Below are positions 22,542 through 32,643 of a stretch of 64,000 nt of DNA, piece by piece; position 1 is the first letter of the stretch; each line of letters starts with the position of its first letter. Source of the stretch: Diospyros lotus (taxonomy: Eukaryota > Streptophyta > Magnoliopsida > Ericales > Ebenaceae); NCBI RefSeq assembly GCF_014633365.1, contig NC_068338.1, positions 24,624,616 to 24,688,615 on the forward strand. The letters run 5' to 3'. Made by a program: the position numbers and the translations under genes. The notes beneath the pieces were generated by a model. The model saw nothing but the letters and a program-made list of their open reading frames with translations. It ran no database searches and was not told the DNA's origin.

Positions 22542-23752
22542 GAAAGTCTATATGGATTTGCCTCTTGGTTACAAGCCTTAGGTTCCTGTTACTGCTCAAG
22601 GGGAGAAGTTGATATGTAGATTGCATAAGTTTATCTATGTTCTAAAACAGACCTCATGACAGTGGTTTTCAAAATTTTCTCATGTCATTGTTCAGTTTAG
22701 TTTCCAACAGTCTAAGTTTGATTATTCTTTGTTTATCAAGGGTAATGGATCATCCTTTGTGGCTTTTTTCGTATATGTGGATGATATAATCATTACAAAT
22801 CCTAATATTGCAGTTGTAGATTCTTTCAAGATCTTTCTCCACAGTCAATTCAAATTAAAGGACCTTGCTCGTTTGAGGTATTTTTTTGGCCTAGAAATCA
22901 TTCAATTGGAAAAAGAAAAAGTATTTTATTTTCACGACGACATTATACCTTGTAACTGTTAGAGGACATAAGTTTTCTAGCTAACAAGCATGCATCTCTA
23001 CCCATGGTTCCTAACCTCAAATTAAGTGCTCATGAGGGTGAGTTATTTGAGGATTATTCTCTTTATAGAAGATTTATTAGCCGGTTACTTTACCTCACAA
23101 TTTCCTGACCAAATATCACTTTTACGGTTTGCAGTTCACAAGTTTAGTCAATTTGTTTCTCATGTTGGAAAGCCTTATCTTGATGATGTTCACCACCTGT
23201 TACAGTATCTCAAGGCTGCTCCTGGTCAGGGGTTATCTTTTTCTACTTCATCTTCATTATAGCTTAGGGTTTTCTCTTATACTTATTGGGGTTCATGCTT
23301 GGATACTCATTGATTAGTCACTAGCTTTTATGTGTTTCTTGGTGAATCCTTAGTCTCCTGGAAGTCTGAGAAGCAAACTACGAGATCTCGTCCTTTAGTT
23401 AAAGTTGAGTATCGTGCTCTAGTTTCCACTGCCAATGAGCTCACTTGGCTTACTCAGCTTCTGATGAACTCTAATGGACTTTTAAGTTCCTTCCTCAGCT
23501 CCTGTTATGCTCTTTTGTGATAATCAAGTTGTTGTCCATATTGCCACCAGTCTCGAGTTTCATGAACGCACCAAATACATAGAGTTTGATTGTCATTTTA
23601 TTCGGGACAAGACTGTTGCTAGTGATATTAAACTTTTTCCTATCCAGACTCTAACATCAATCGGGCGATGGCTCTACCGGCAGTAGCTCAATTGTTCCCT
23701 CTATTGTTCAAGATGGCCATCACTCAATCTTCATGGTCCATCTTGAGGGGAG
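22542..23752 (+). pseudogene. Copia reverse transcriptase C-terminal part and RNase H, degenerate
   Basis: After the CACTA element the copia reading continues with YMDLPLGYK at about 22550. The catalytic FVYVDDIIITNP follows at about 22762, a YFLGLE-like motif (here RYFFGLEI) at about 22880, and an RNase H region at about 23330-23680 (SWKSEKQTTRSR, FCDNQVV, EFDCHFIRDK). Several frames and stops are involved. A purine tract (cttgaggggag, 23742-23752) precedes the 3' LTR. Confidence 0.8.
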
Positions 23753-23945
23753 TAACAGATTTATTGTATTGCATTTGTATTGTTTTCCTTGTATCGTTAG
23801 CCTAGTCTTTGTTTGGTGCTGTTAGTGGCAATTATGTAATTAGTTGAAGAAGTGAGTTACGAGCAGAGCACTGTTATTATTTAAGCTGGGATTAGCCATT
23901 CATCAATGATAATTTTGACGAAGTTTTTTCTACTCTTATGTTTCA
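23753..23945 (+). repeat. 3' LTR of the copia element
   Basis: 193 bp matching 754-1030 but lacking the 71-bp insertion. It ends tttca like the 5' copy. Confidence 0.8.
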
Positions 23946-24424
23946 ATAAGGGGTCTGGCGACACTAGTTGCAGGTTTGCTAGAAAATGGGGGCACATCTC
24001 TTAGCTAGTTTTTCAGGAAAAAAAAATTGTGGCCCTCACGGGTGTAGCACGGTTGATTTTCAAGTGACAAATTGCACTTAAGGATGCAGATTCAAGTCAT
24101 GATAGTCGCAGTGTGAGAGTTTTACTCTCTTGTAGAAATGACTCTTTATGGGTACCATGTGCTATGCCTATTACCTAATGTGCTATCGTGTATCATGATT
24201 AACCAATTTTACGTACATAAAATGACGTGTGATGAGCCCTTAAAAGGTAAAGAATTCCAACTTTTACACCCAAAGAGAGAAAGCTGTGAATACCTTTTTG
24301 CTTGGCTTCTTCGTCTTCCCTTGGACCGGCCCAATTTCACGCGTGCGGATGCGAACTCGTGGCCTCTCATCTTCCCACGTGGGATTGGAAGTACCGAAAA
24401 ACCATTTGAAGTACCGCTAACAGG
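23946..24424. other. Spacer right of the copia element
   Basis: No gene recognised. An ORF at 24138-24464 has no recognisable domain. Confidence 0.35.
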
Positions 24425-24951
24425 AAGTTGTCTGCTGCACCGAGAAAATCGCAGAATCGGTTAAAGAACTGGTGTCCCCCGCGAAATTCAAGAGCATGGA
24501 TTCTTCCTCCATGACAAAAAAGGTCAGTGAGAATCCTACTTGCACAATCGTTTGTACAATTAATTACAAATTTACCCTTGTTTCAATTACAAAACTACCC
24601 TCAAATTGAAGACCCAAATTTTCCTCGTGCTTCTTTCTCACTCTCTCCTCGTTCTAGTCCTCGTAGCCGCCGTTGAAGCCGCCGCCATCAACGCTGCTGG
24701 TCGCTGTTTGCCTTCGCCGTTCCAGCCGCCGCCGAGATCTGCAAATCAGCTTAAGCTTCGGAATCTCCTGCCAAAGATGTCAAACTCCTCCCACTTCTAT
24801 CCCGACGGGCAACCACCAGAGGCTTCCGGCGACACTCTGCTCAATCTCTCGGCCGTCCGCGACAGGATGGATTCCTTGCCGCGCTTCCTCGGCGGGACGG
24901 TCAACGCCAACACCCTCATCGAACAGCACCAGATGGCGCGCGACGGTCTCT
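24425..24951 (+). other. Coding-like fragments around an inverted-repeat arm, unrecognised
   Basis: Two stretches look like exons. The first (24425-24519) follows an acceptor (taacag), encodes IAESVKELVSPAKFKSMDSS and ends at a donor-like aag|gtcagt. The second (about 24765-24951) encodes KMSNSSHFYPDGQPPEASGD, then LLNLSAVRDRMDSLPRFLGG, and ends before gtctct. I do not recognise the protein. The second stretch lies between the two arms of an inverted repeat, so it may be a host exon captured by a transposon or part of a damaged gene. No complete gene model can be supported. Confidence 0.25.
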
Positions 24952-25812
24952 CTCTATCTCTCTCGCATTTTTTAGTCTATCATAAATGATAAAAACACTT
25001 GGCAGACAGATTGTAAATTTGATTTATAAACCTGTTTCTGTAGCTAAAAATCATTTGAATGTTTTAATATAAAATTGTAAATAAAATACTAAGATGCACA
25101 ATAGACATTCATAAAATTGAAGAGCTAAAATTTACATAATATGCACCACCAACCAACCAGATGGCAGTCGCATTATGCATTTAGCATTCCCAGAGAGACA
25201 TCAACCCGACATATTGACAGCAAAGAAAATAATAAATAAAACCCTATTAATTTGGCAAAAGTAGGCTACAACTACAGGAGCCAGCGGTAACACAAAAAAA
25301 TTATAATGCAATTCCATTTTTCAAAATAAAGCACTAATAACCATCCAACAAATGGGATATCTTTAAACAAACTCGGTGAAAGGGAGAGAGAGAGAGAGAA
25401 GGAGATGGAGGAGTCGGCGGAGGCTGGAACGGCGACCAGAAGCGCTGATGACAGCAGCGGCTGCGTCCGAGGCGTCGAGAACGAGAAAAGAGAGAGGGGG
25501 GAAGGAGATGGAGGCGTTGGCGGCGGCGAACGGCGACCAGCAGCGTTGATGGCGGCTGCTTCAACGGCTGAGGTGGTGGTGAATGACGGCGGAAGCGGCT
25601 GCGTCGGCGGCTACAACGACGAGAATGAGAAGAGAGGGGGCGGGGGGGGGGGGGGGGGGGGGGGGGGGGAGGAAAGAGAGGGAGAGAGAGTGAGGAAGAA
25701 GCATGAGGGAGATTTGTAAATTGGGTCTTCAATTTGATGGTAAATTTGTAATTGAAATGGAGGATAAATCTGTAATTAAAGTAGAATTGTAAAATCAATT
25801 GGGAAGACAACC
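24535..25812. mobile_element. Inverted-repeat (foldback or MULE-like) element with enclosed sequence
   Basis: The left arm (about 24535-24720) and the reverse complement of the right arm (about 25530-25812) share ttaattacaaatttacc-like sequence, tcaattacaaa, tcaaattgaagaccca, then tcctcactctct, gtagccgccg and gccatcaacgctgctggtcg. The right arm also holds a long G run (about 25640-25670) and repeated units (a second diverged copy at 25400-25500). The middle contains the coding-like stretch ending at 24951 and AT-rich sequence. Exact ends and a target duplication were not found. Confidence 0.5.
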
Positions 25813-26079
25813 TGCGATTGGATCGATGGGGTAATGCGATGGTCCAGTCGCTGTCCAGCTTCAGTGCACCTCATCAATAATATCAGCATTTAATTAAGTA
25901 AGATTTGAACTCCAATTTCTAAAATAACTTTATTATTTAATTATATATTATTTTTAATTCTCAAACACTCGTATTACTCAATAATAAATAAATGTGTTGC
26001 ATTTTAAATATGCGCATTCGAAACACCTACACTCACTAATATTATCTTGAAAATAAAATATAATATTTATTAAACTTAA

Positions 26080-26335
26080 AGTTATTAATGTAATATTTAT
26101 TAAAATTGATAAGATAAAATTTTATTAAGATAATTTATTTATAAAGTCTAAGATAAGTTATCGATCGAGGAAAATGAATAAATTTATCTTAAAAGTTTAA
26201 GATAAGAAATTATGTGATTTTTTTTTAAATTTAATAAATATAATAAAAAATATTTTTAATCAAAATAATTTTCATACCTCATATTTTTTTAATTTATATC
26301 TTAATTAACAAACGTTATCTAAATAAAATAACTTT
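26080..26335. repeat. AT-rich MITE-like copy A
   Basis: Its reverse complement resembles 39230-39480: gttaattaagatataaatta, aaaaatatga and a tcacataatttcttat-like block against tcacgtgatttcttattt. It contains short inverted repeats. The rest of 25813-26858 is AT-rich; I see no gene. Confidence 0.4.
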
Positions 26336-26858
26336 TACAATTTGCTTTCTTACTCACCGACACACCTAAAATTATTACTTGATCTCAAATGTAAATAAAA
26401 GGTCAAGAAAAAAAATCCTTTTAAATTGTATTGGAATTTAAAGTAATTTTTCAAAAATAACACTAAAGTTACAATTGAGATTATTAAGTTTGAAATTAAT
26501 ATTGTAATTTAAAATGACCTCCGACTCAAAAGGAGATGATCGAACAAAGGTCTTGATGAAATTGTGATTTGCCTGACATAGGACGCCTACAAGCACTTAA
26601 ACACTCAAGTGAAAGCTTTAAAGTGAAAGAGTTTCTGTTAGATTAAAAAAAAACCTACCTCGATCAATTGTCGACTAACTTATATAGGAGAAAATGAGAG
26701 AGCCCTTTGCGTGTCACTAGTTGTTACGGATGGATTAAGAGCTAAGAATTTTGGGACAGTTAAGGTTTGTTTCGGGCGCAAGAATCCTGGTATGGCGATG
26801 AGATGATGGAGGATGCTGCCAAGTTGATATTGATGGGATGGGTCTTGAGGACTACACC

Positions 26859-27263
26859 TAGAGATGGCAAACGGGCCGGGCCAAATCGGCCCGCTTAAAA
26901 ACGGGCCAGCAGATTGCTGGCCCTAGCCCTGCCCTACACGAGCCCGTGGGCCAGACAGGCCAGCCCAGCTAGCCCAGAGACTGAGAGCGAAGGGCCCGGG
27001 CCAGGGCCAGGGCCAAGGCGACAGAGGCCGAGGGCGAGACAGAGGGTGAGGGTGAGGGGCGCGGGCGCGGGCACGGGCGAGGGCAAGACGAGGGTGAGGG
27101 CGAGGGCGAGGGCTGTTTGGGGGGGGGGGTTGTATGGCCGATTAGCGGGCCAGGCCAAATCGACCCGGCCTTAAATAGACCAGCAAAATGTTGGCCCTAG
27201 CCCAGTGCCGGGCTGAGCCCCAACGGGCCAGCCCATCGGGCCAAGCTCATTTTGCCATCTCTA
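26859..27263. mobile_element. hAT-type MITE
   Basis: Terminal inverted repeats tagagatggcaaa...ttttgccatctcta bound a 405-bp GC-rich block. The flanks are actacacc (26851-26858) and accacacc (27264-27271), an 8-bp duplication with one mismatch, which is the hAT signature. The interior is gggcc- and gagggc-rich low complexity with no transposase, so it is non-autonomous. Open frames on both strands here are composition artefacts. Confidence 0.85.
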
Positions 27264-28187
27264 ACCACACCCAATAACAAGCTTATTGTTGGTCCAAATC
27301 CAATGAAATTAGTACTGTCCAATTGTGATTTCTATATGGTTTGAAACTCTTTATTTTATCCAAATATAGTGTATATATATATTATAATATCCTAAGAGTT
27401 CAGAAAAAAATAATATATATCGAGAACAAGTAAAGAAAAAAATAACACCAGGTAAATATTTTTTGGTCTAAATGTAAGTAAAGAATTTCGGGGGTTAAGC
27501 GTGTTTGAACTAAAGTAACTCAAGAATAGATGATCCCCTAAGAAGTTCGTATAGGTCCATTAAAATAAGATGTTTTGGTCTTTCCTATCATTTGATATGA
27601 GATATTACATATATATATATATATATTTGAATTGGATGCCCTTAAAGTCTCAATACTATATAATGTTGGGGACGCAACCTTAATTAATTAATCAGCTAGG
27701 CCAACTACCTTTCTTGGGGATTGATTTACAGTTAAGAAATGAGTATTTTTTTAGTCCAAATACAGTATGGGCTTATTTAATGTTGGAAAGGCAGGCAGCT
27801 TGACTTAGCTTAGCTACGTCAGATATTATTTTAAGATTTTCATTTGAAACTCTTTATAAGCTGTAATTAATTATAATCAATCATAATGCTCTTAAAAATA
27901 ATTAATTAATTATAAACAATGATTAAGTTTGTAATGAGTATTTTTAAATAAAAAATGATTAAAATATGTATTATCTATTTTCCCGCTGTACCTTTTGAAG
28001 CTAACTCGGTAGATCAAAACTACCAGTCATGCGGATTGCCAAGATTTTCAGTTGCAGGAATGTCCATTCAACAAAGGAGCATGTGATCTGGCAGCAACAA
28101 GGTACCCCCAGCTTATCTGCTTCCCCTTTAAATTAACTTCGTTTATTGCAGCAGCAAAGCAATTAAGCATTTACCCTTTTTACCGGT
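27264..28187. other. Spacer and likely promoter/5' leader of the MATE gene
   Basis: AT-rich, with a (TA)n run at about 27609-27627. No gene was recognised. The last 150 bp probably contain the transcript start of the MATE gene. Confidence 0.4.
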
Positions 28188-30694
28188 ATGGAGCACTCCG
28201 AGCCGGATCAGCAGCAGCCACTATTGCCGGCTGCTGCAGCCGCCACTCTGTCGTCGGAGGAGGTCGAACTGATCTTGGCTCACGAGCCCGTGGGCCTGCA
28301 CCGCTACTGTGGGCTCATCGCCTGGGAATCCAGGCTGCTCTGGCTCCTGTCTGGCTCTTCCATTGTCGTCGCCATCTGCAATTACATGCTCAGTTTCGTC
28401 ACCCTCACGTTCTCCGGCCATCTGAGCGCCGTCGATCTCGCCGCCGCCTCTATCGCCATGGTCGGCGCTCAAGGTCTCGCATACGGGATCATGGTACCTA
28501 CCCAATCTCAATTCTTCACTTCAATTCCATTACTTACTAACTCCGGTTGCCGGAATTTGTTAATTAGCCCCAGGTTAATTAATTAAAAGAAGCATCTAAA
28601 ATATCACTGATTTAATTTTGAACTATGGATCCACAGTTAGGCATGGCAAGCGCGGTGCAAACTGTATGCGGGCAAGCCTACGGAGCGAAGCAGTTCGGCT
28701 CTATGGGCATAGTATTGCAAAGAGCCATAATCCTTCACCTGGGAGTGGCCGTTCTGCTCTGCTTCGTCTACATCTTCTTCGGAGAGATCCTGGAAGCTGT
28801 CGGGCAGGAAGCGGCCATCGCCGGCAGAGGCCAGACCTTCGCGAGGGGCATGATCCCGCAGCTCTTCGCCTTCTCCATAAGCTGCCCAATGCAGAGGTTT
28901 CTTCAGGCACAGAACATCGTCAACCCTCTGGCCTGCATGTCGTTCAGCGTCTTCCTGCTCCACATCCTGCTCTCGTGGCTCGTCGTCTACGTGCTCGGCT
29001 ACGGCCTGCTCGGCGCCGCTCTCACGCTCAGCTTGTCTTGGTGGATCCTGGCTTTCCTGCAGGGCATCTACATACTCTTGAGCCCCTCTTGCAAGAAGAC
29101 TTGGACCGGTTTCGCCATTGGAGCTGCCTTCCGGGGGCTTTGGCCTTACGCCAAGCTCACCTTCGCTTCTGCTGTCATGCTCTGGTATATTTACATGCGC
29201 GCGCGCGCGCGCATTTCTGCCATTAACGTGATCTTAAATAATATTGATTTATTAATAAAAATGTGCTAAAAATATCTTCTACAGTCTGGAGATATGGTAC
29301 TTCCAAGGGCTGATATTCATATCAGGCTTCCTGCCAAACCCTACAATCGCCCTCGACTCCCTCTCCATTTGGTACAGTACTAAATGAATGAAATATCTCT
29401 CACATTTCTTTTCTGTACATCCATAGCTCGCTTCTGGACGCTATTTCAACTCTTTACTTGCTTTTTAACATAAAAAAAAAAAAAAATCAAACTCATATTT
29501 TTTTTTGTACTTTTATATTTTTTTATCATTTAAATTTATTATTATTTTAATTAAATCTTGAATATGTATTTTCGAGTTAATTTAATTTTTATATTTTTAT
29601 CTTATTATTTCTTGTGTGATAATTTAAATTTTTTGTTATTTCAATAACATTGTTATATTATGTTTTTTAGTAAATTTAATTAGTGTATTTTAACGGGTGA
29701 AAAAAAATATAAAGTGAGATGATTAGTACTTGTTTGAACACGATGTTTGGTAGAGAAAGTGAGAGAGTACAACAAAAATAGTTGGTGACAATGTTTTCAA
29801 TTTGATAGATTAATTAAAGTTTTTATCTAAAATGTTGACTTATCTTATTTTATTTTATTTTATATATCAAATCATAAAAATTAAATTAACTCGAAAATAC
29901 AATTACGGAGTGTAATTAAAATAACAAAAAATTTAAATTATCACATGAAAAAGAATTTAAAATATAAGAGTTAAATTGATGAAAAATATAATTTTAAAAA
30001 TATAATTAAAATAACCAAGAAGATTATCCATAGTCCTGTAACCGAATTAAGCTTGTTGTCTTCCTACAGTCTGAATTACTGGACGTGGGACATTGAGTTC
30101 ATGCTGGGGTTGAGCGCAGCAGCCAGGTAATTAATTAGATTCAAAATCAAGATAAGGAACGAGGAGTGGGACAGCTTTTTATGGGTTAATTTGCTTAACT
30201 TTGGGTTACTAATTAATGATTGCAGTGTTCGAGTGAGCAACGAGCTGGGAGCAGACCATCCAACGGTGGCAAGATTTTCAGCGGTGGTTGTGCACTTGTC
30301 GAGCATTCTTCTCAGCATACTTTTCAGCGCCATTGTTCTGATATTCCGTGTTGGATTAAGCAAACTGTTCACAAGCGACGAAGAAGTCATCTTAGCCGTC
30401 TCAGACCTGACCCCATTGCTCGCCATCTCCGTCTTGTTAAATGGCATCCAGCCCATTCTTTCTGGTAATCAAACGCTTTGAAACTTTGCATTTAAAAAGG
30501 AAGATGCGGTCCCAGTCGGCGTCCTTTACTCGTGACTAAAACAAAGGTCAATTGGTGAGTGGCTGCAGGCGTTGCAATAGGAACAGGACGGCAAGCAATT
30601 GTGGCTTACGTCAATCTGGCGGCTTATTACATTATTGGTCTTCCAATAGGATGCGTCCTGGGCTTTGTGACTTACTTGGAAGCCGCTGTTAGTC

Positions 30695-30734
<40 letters not shown>

Positions 30735-31458
30735 CCTGCTAACCAAATATGCTAATTCGGATAAATTTGTGGTCAGGGAATCTGGTGGGGTATGATAACA
30801 GGAGTGGTTCTACAAACAGTGACTCTAATCATCATAACAGCCAGAACAAACTGGACAGCTGAGGTAAACAATCCCGTACTAAACCTTACTTGGGTACCCA
30901 TTTTTTTTCATTTTTGTTGGGGTACTGGAACGCTTGGGTCCCAAGTCATTGAAGGTAGGTTTTTAAGAAATATTTTTTTTAATATTTAAAAAAATGAAAA
31001 CATATTATAACCATATAAAAAATTATCAAAAACTATGATATAACAGAAACATGAGCAAATAAGCTTCAAGTGAACACTTTGCAAGGTCAAAAAATAGAGA
31101 GAACTAGATATGTGAAGGTTTTGTAACCCAATGATATATATTAGTGATTTAGGGGTATTACTATTACTATTTTGTTTCCCAAACATTAGTTAAAGGGGTA
31201 CGATATATTTATTATCAATTAATAAAAATATTTTAATATTAAATACACTCTAACAAGTAACAAAACCCATAATAAATTACTATTACACTGATGCCTAAAC
31301 AAAGATAGAACGTGTGTGTGTGTGTGTGTGTGTGGATGGGATGGTTGCAGGCTGAAAAAGCTGCTGATCGGTTGAAGAAAACAGCAAATGCGGCCCCTAG
31401 AGAACAAATCGACGGTTCTTCTGCAGAAGCTTTGCCAACGAGCAGCCTTCTCTGTTGA
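28188..31458 (+). CDS. MATE efflux transporter (DTX/DETOXIFICATION family)
   Basis: Eight exons joined in phase: 28188-28493, 28637-29184, 29285-29371, 30070-30126, 30226-30464, 30569-30687, 30777-30863, 31351-31458. They give 516 residues, a normal MATE length. The product has a hydrophilic N-terminus (MEHSEPDQQQPLLP), then the first helix block, the MATE hallmark LGMASAVQTVCGQAYGAKQF, VMLCLEIWYFQGL and SAAASVRVSNELGADHP, and a hydrophilic tail. Plant MATE proteins export flavonoids, alkaloids, citrate or hormones at vacuole or plasma membrane in exchange for protons; the substrate cannot be told here. All introns are GT-AG; the sixth has the weak donor GTTAGT. Intron 2 contains a (GC)n run, intron 3 an inverted repeat, intron 6 a (TC)n run and intron 7 a (GT)n run on the coding strand. 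The gene looks intact. Confidence 0.93.
29490..30010. repeat. Inverted-repeat element in MATE intron 3
   Basis: The phrase tgtattttcgagttaattta (about 29567-29586) recurs inverted at about 29885-29905. The adjoining gtgataatttaaattttttg (about 29615-29634) recurs inverted at about 29928-29947. The order of the two blocks differs between arms, suggesting a duplicated unit. Probably a MITE remnant; ends were not fixed. Confidence 0.5.
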
Positions 31459-32643
31459 CAACTCCTCTTCTGCCCACCCTTTTGGCAAACCTTCAATTTG
31501 AAGTTTGATTCTCACATATAGCAATACATGTCTTATATGCATGGACTCTAATTTCTATGCAACGACTGTTAGATGAGTTAAGATGTATTCAAATGTGTGG
31601 TTGAGACTTGTGAGTTCAATTTAAAGGAAATGAATTTTGGCAAGTGATTTTAATTGGTTCTCAGATAATATAATTACTGGTTGAGTTATGGTTTAGTGAT
31701 TACAGGAAAATGGGGATATTTTTAGCGTCTTTTTTTTTTTTTTTATTAACGCACCAACACAAGCGCCTTCACTGTTCGGCTTCACAATATTAACAAGAAA
31801 TGTAAATCACAAAACTAACGATCAATTCAATCTTTAGCTTTGCTGCAAATGTGAGAACGACAAACAATTTTTAACTTTCAAAATCTTTCTGACTGTTAAA
31901 TTTCTTTTCTGACTAGAGCTCAAACAATGAATATGAGAGATCAAAAAATAATACCCTAGAGTGTACTTTCTTTATTAGCAAAGCTATGTCTAAGACTAAT
32001 ACAAAACTCGCTAAATTTCTAACTGTTTTTTCTGTTTTTTAAGCATATTAGTAACCTTTTATCTATTATTTTTAAGAAAATATTATTTCATAAAAAGTTG
32101 TACTTTTAAAATATATATATAAAAAAAAACAAACAGGTTAAGTTGTTCTTAATAAAAGCAAGTGACTTCCTATTTTTTAATAGACTGTTTATTTTCTTAT
32201 AATTGTTGAATATTTTTAAAATTTATAATATAATAATAAAATTTAAACAAGCATTTATTACTTACTTTCAACAGCATACATCAATGGGCATACTGGATGG
32301 AAATAACAGTACTTTTAATTTTGATACTTAAATAATATTTATATATTTATATATTATATTATAAGTCATATATTAATATAAAACATTAAAGTTAAGTGTT
32401 TGAAATAATATTTTGCATTTGATTTTTGACTATTAAATAGTAAAAAGGGGCAAAATTGTGAGGTTGGAGCGACACCTACACAGTGGTTGGACAAATTACA
32501 GTTCTTTTAGAATTTTGGGTTTTAAAGCAAATCAAATAATAAGAGGGAAAAGCGAACAGGCCGTAAATCTGTTATCTGCTGCTCCTGGTTACAAGCCTAC
32601 AAGCCAAGTATTTTCAGCATAGAGATCAGTTCCGATTCGGAGG
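31459..32643. other. Spacer between the MATE and HDA8-like genes
   Basis: Contains the 3' end of the MATE transcript and the promoter/leader of the HDA8-like gene. AT-rich; no other gene seen. Confidence 0.4.

Larger units (their letters stand above)
754..23945 (+). mobile_element. Outer Ty1/copia LTR retrotransposon, degenerate, disrupted by nested insertions
   Basis: Two related terminal repeats bracket a plus-strand copia order: Gag, zinc knuckle, protease, integrase, reverse transcriptase, RNase H. A primer-binding site (tggtatcagagca) follows the left LTR and a purine tract (gaggggag) precedes the right one. Stops and frameshifts are scattered throughout, so it cannot be autonomous. Three later insertions split it: 1978-2634, 3357-5221 and 6714-22541. 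Removing them leaves about 4.8 kb, a normal copia length. The flanking duplication could not be resolved (aggga on the left, ataag on the right), in keeping with great age. Start and end are accurate to a few bases only. Confidence 0.85.

Noticed and set aside
749..23950. Target-site duplication of the copia element
   Set aside because: Flanks aggga and ataag do not match; the site may have decayed or the ends may be a few bases off.
25334..25810. 158-codon minus-strand open frame rich in Pro/Arg/Leu
   Set aside because: It lies in the right inverted-repeat arm with a long G/C run; low complexity and no domain.
26914..27174. Open frames on both strands rich in Gly/Arg/Pro
   Set aside because: They lie inside the hAT MITE and result from gggcc and gagggc repeats.
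28052..28540. 162-codon plus-strand open frame overlapping the MATE start
   Set aside because: Out of frame with MATE exon 1, which has clear family motifs.
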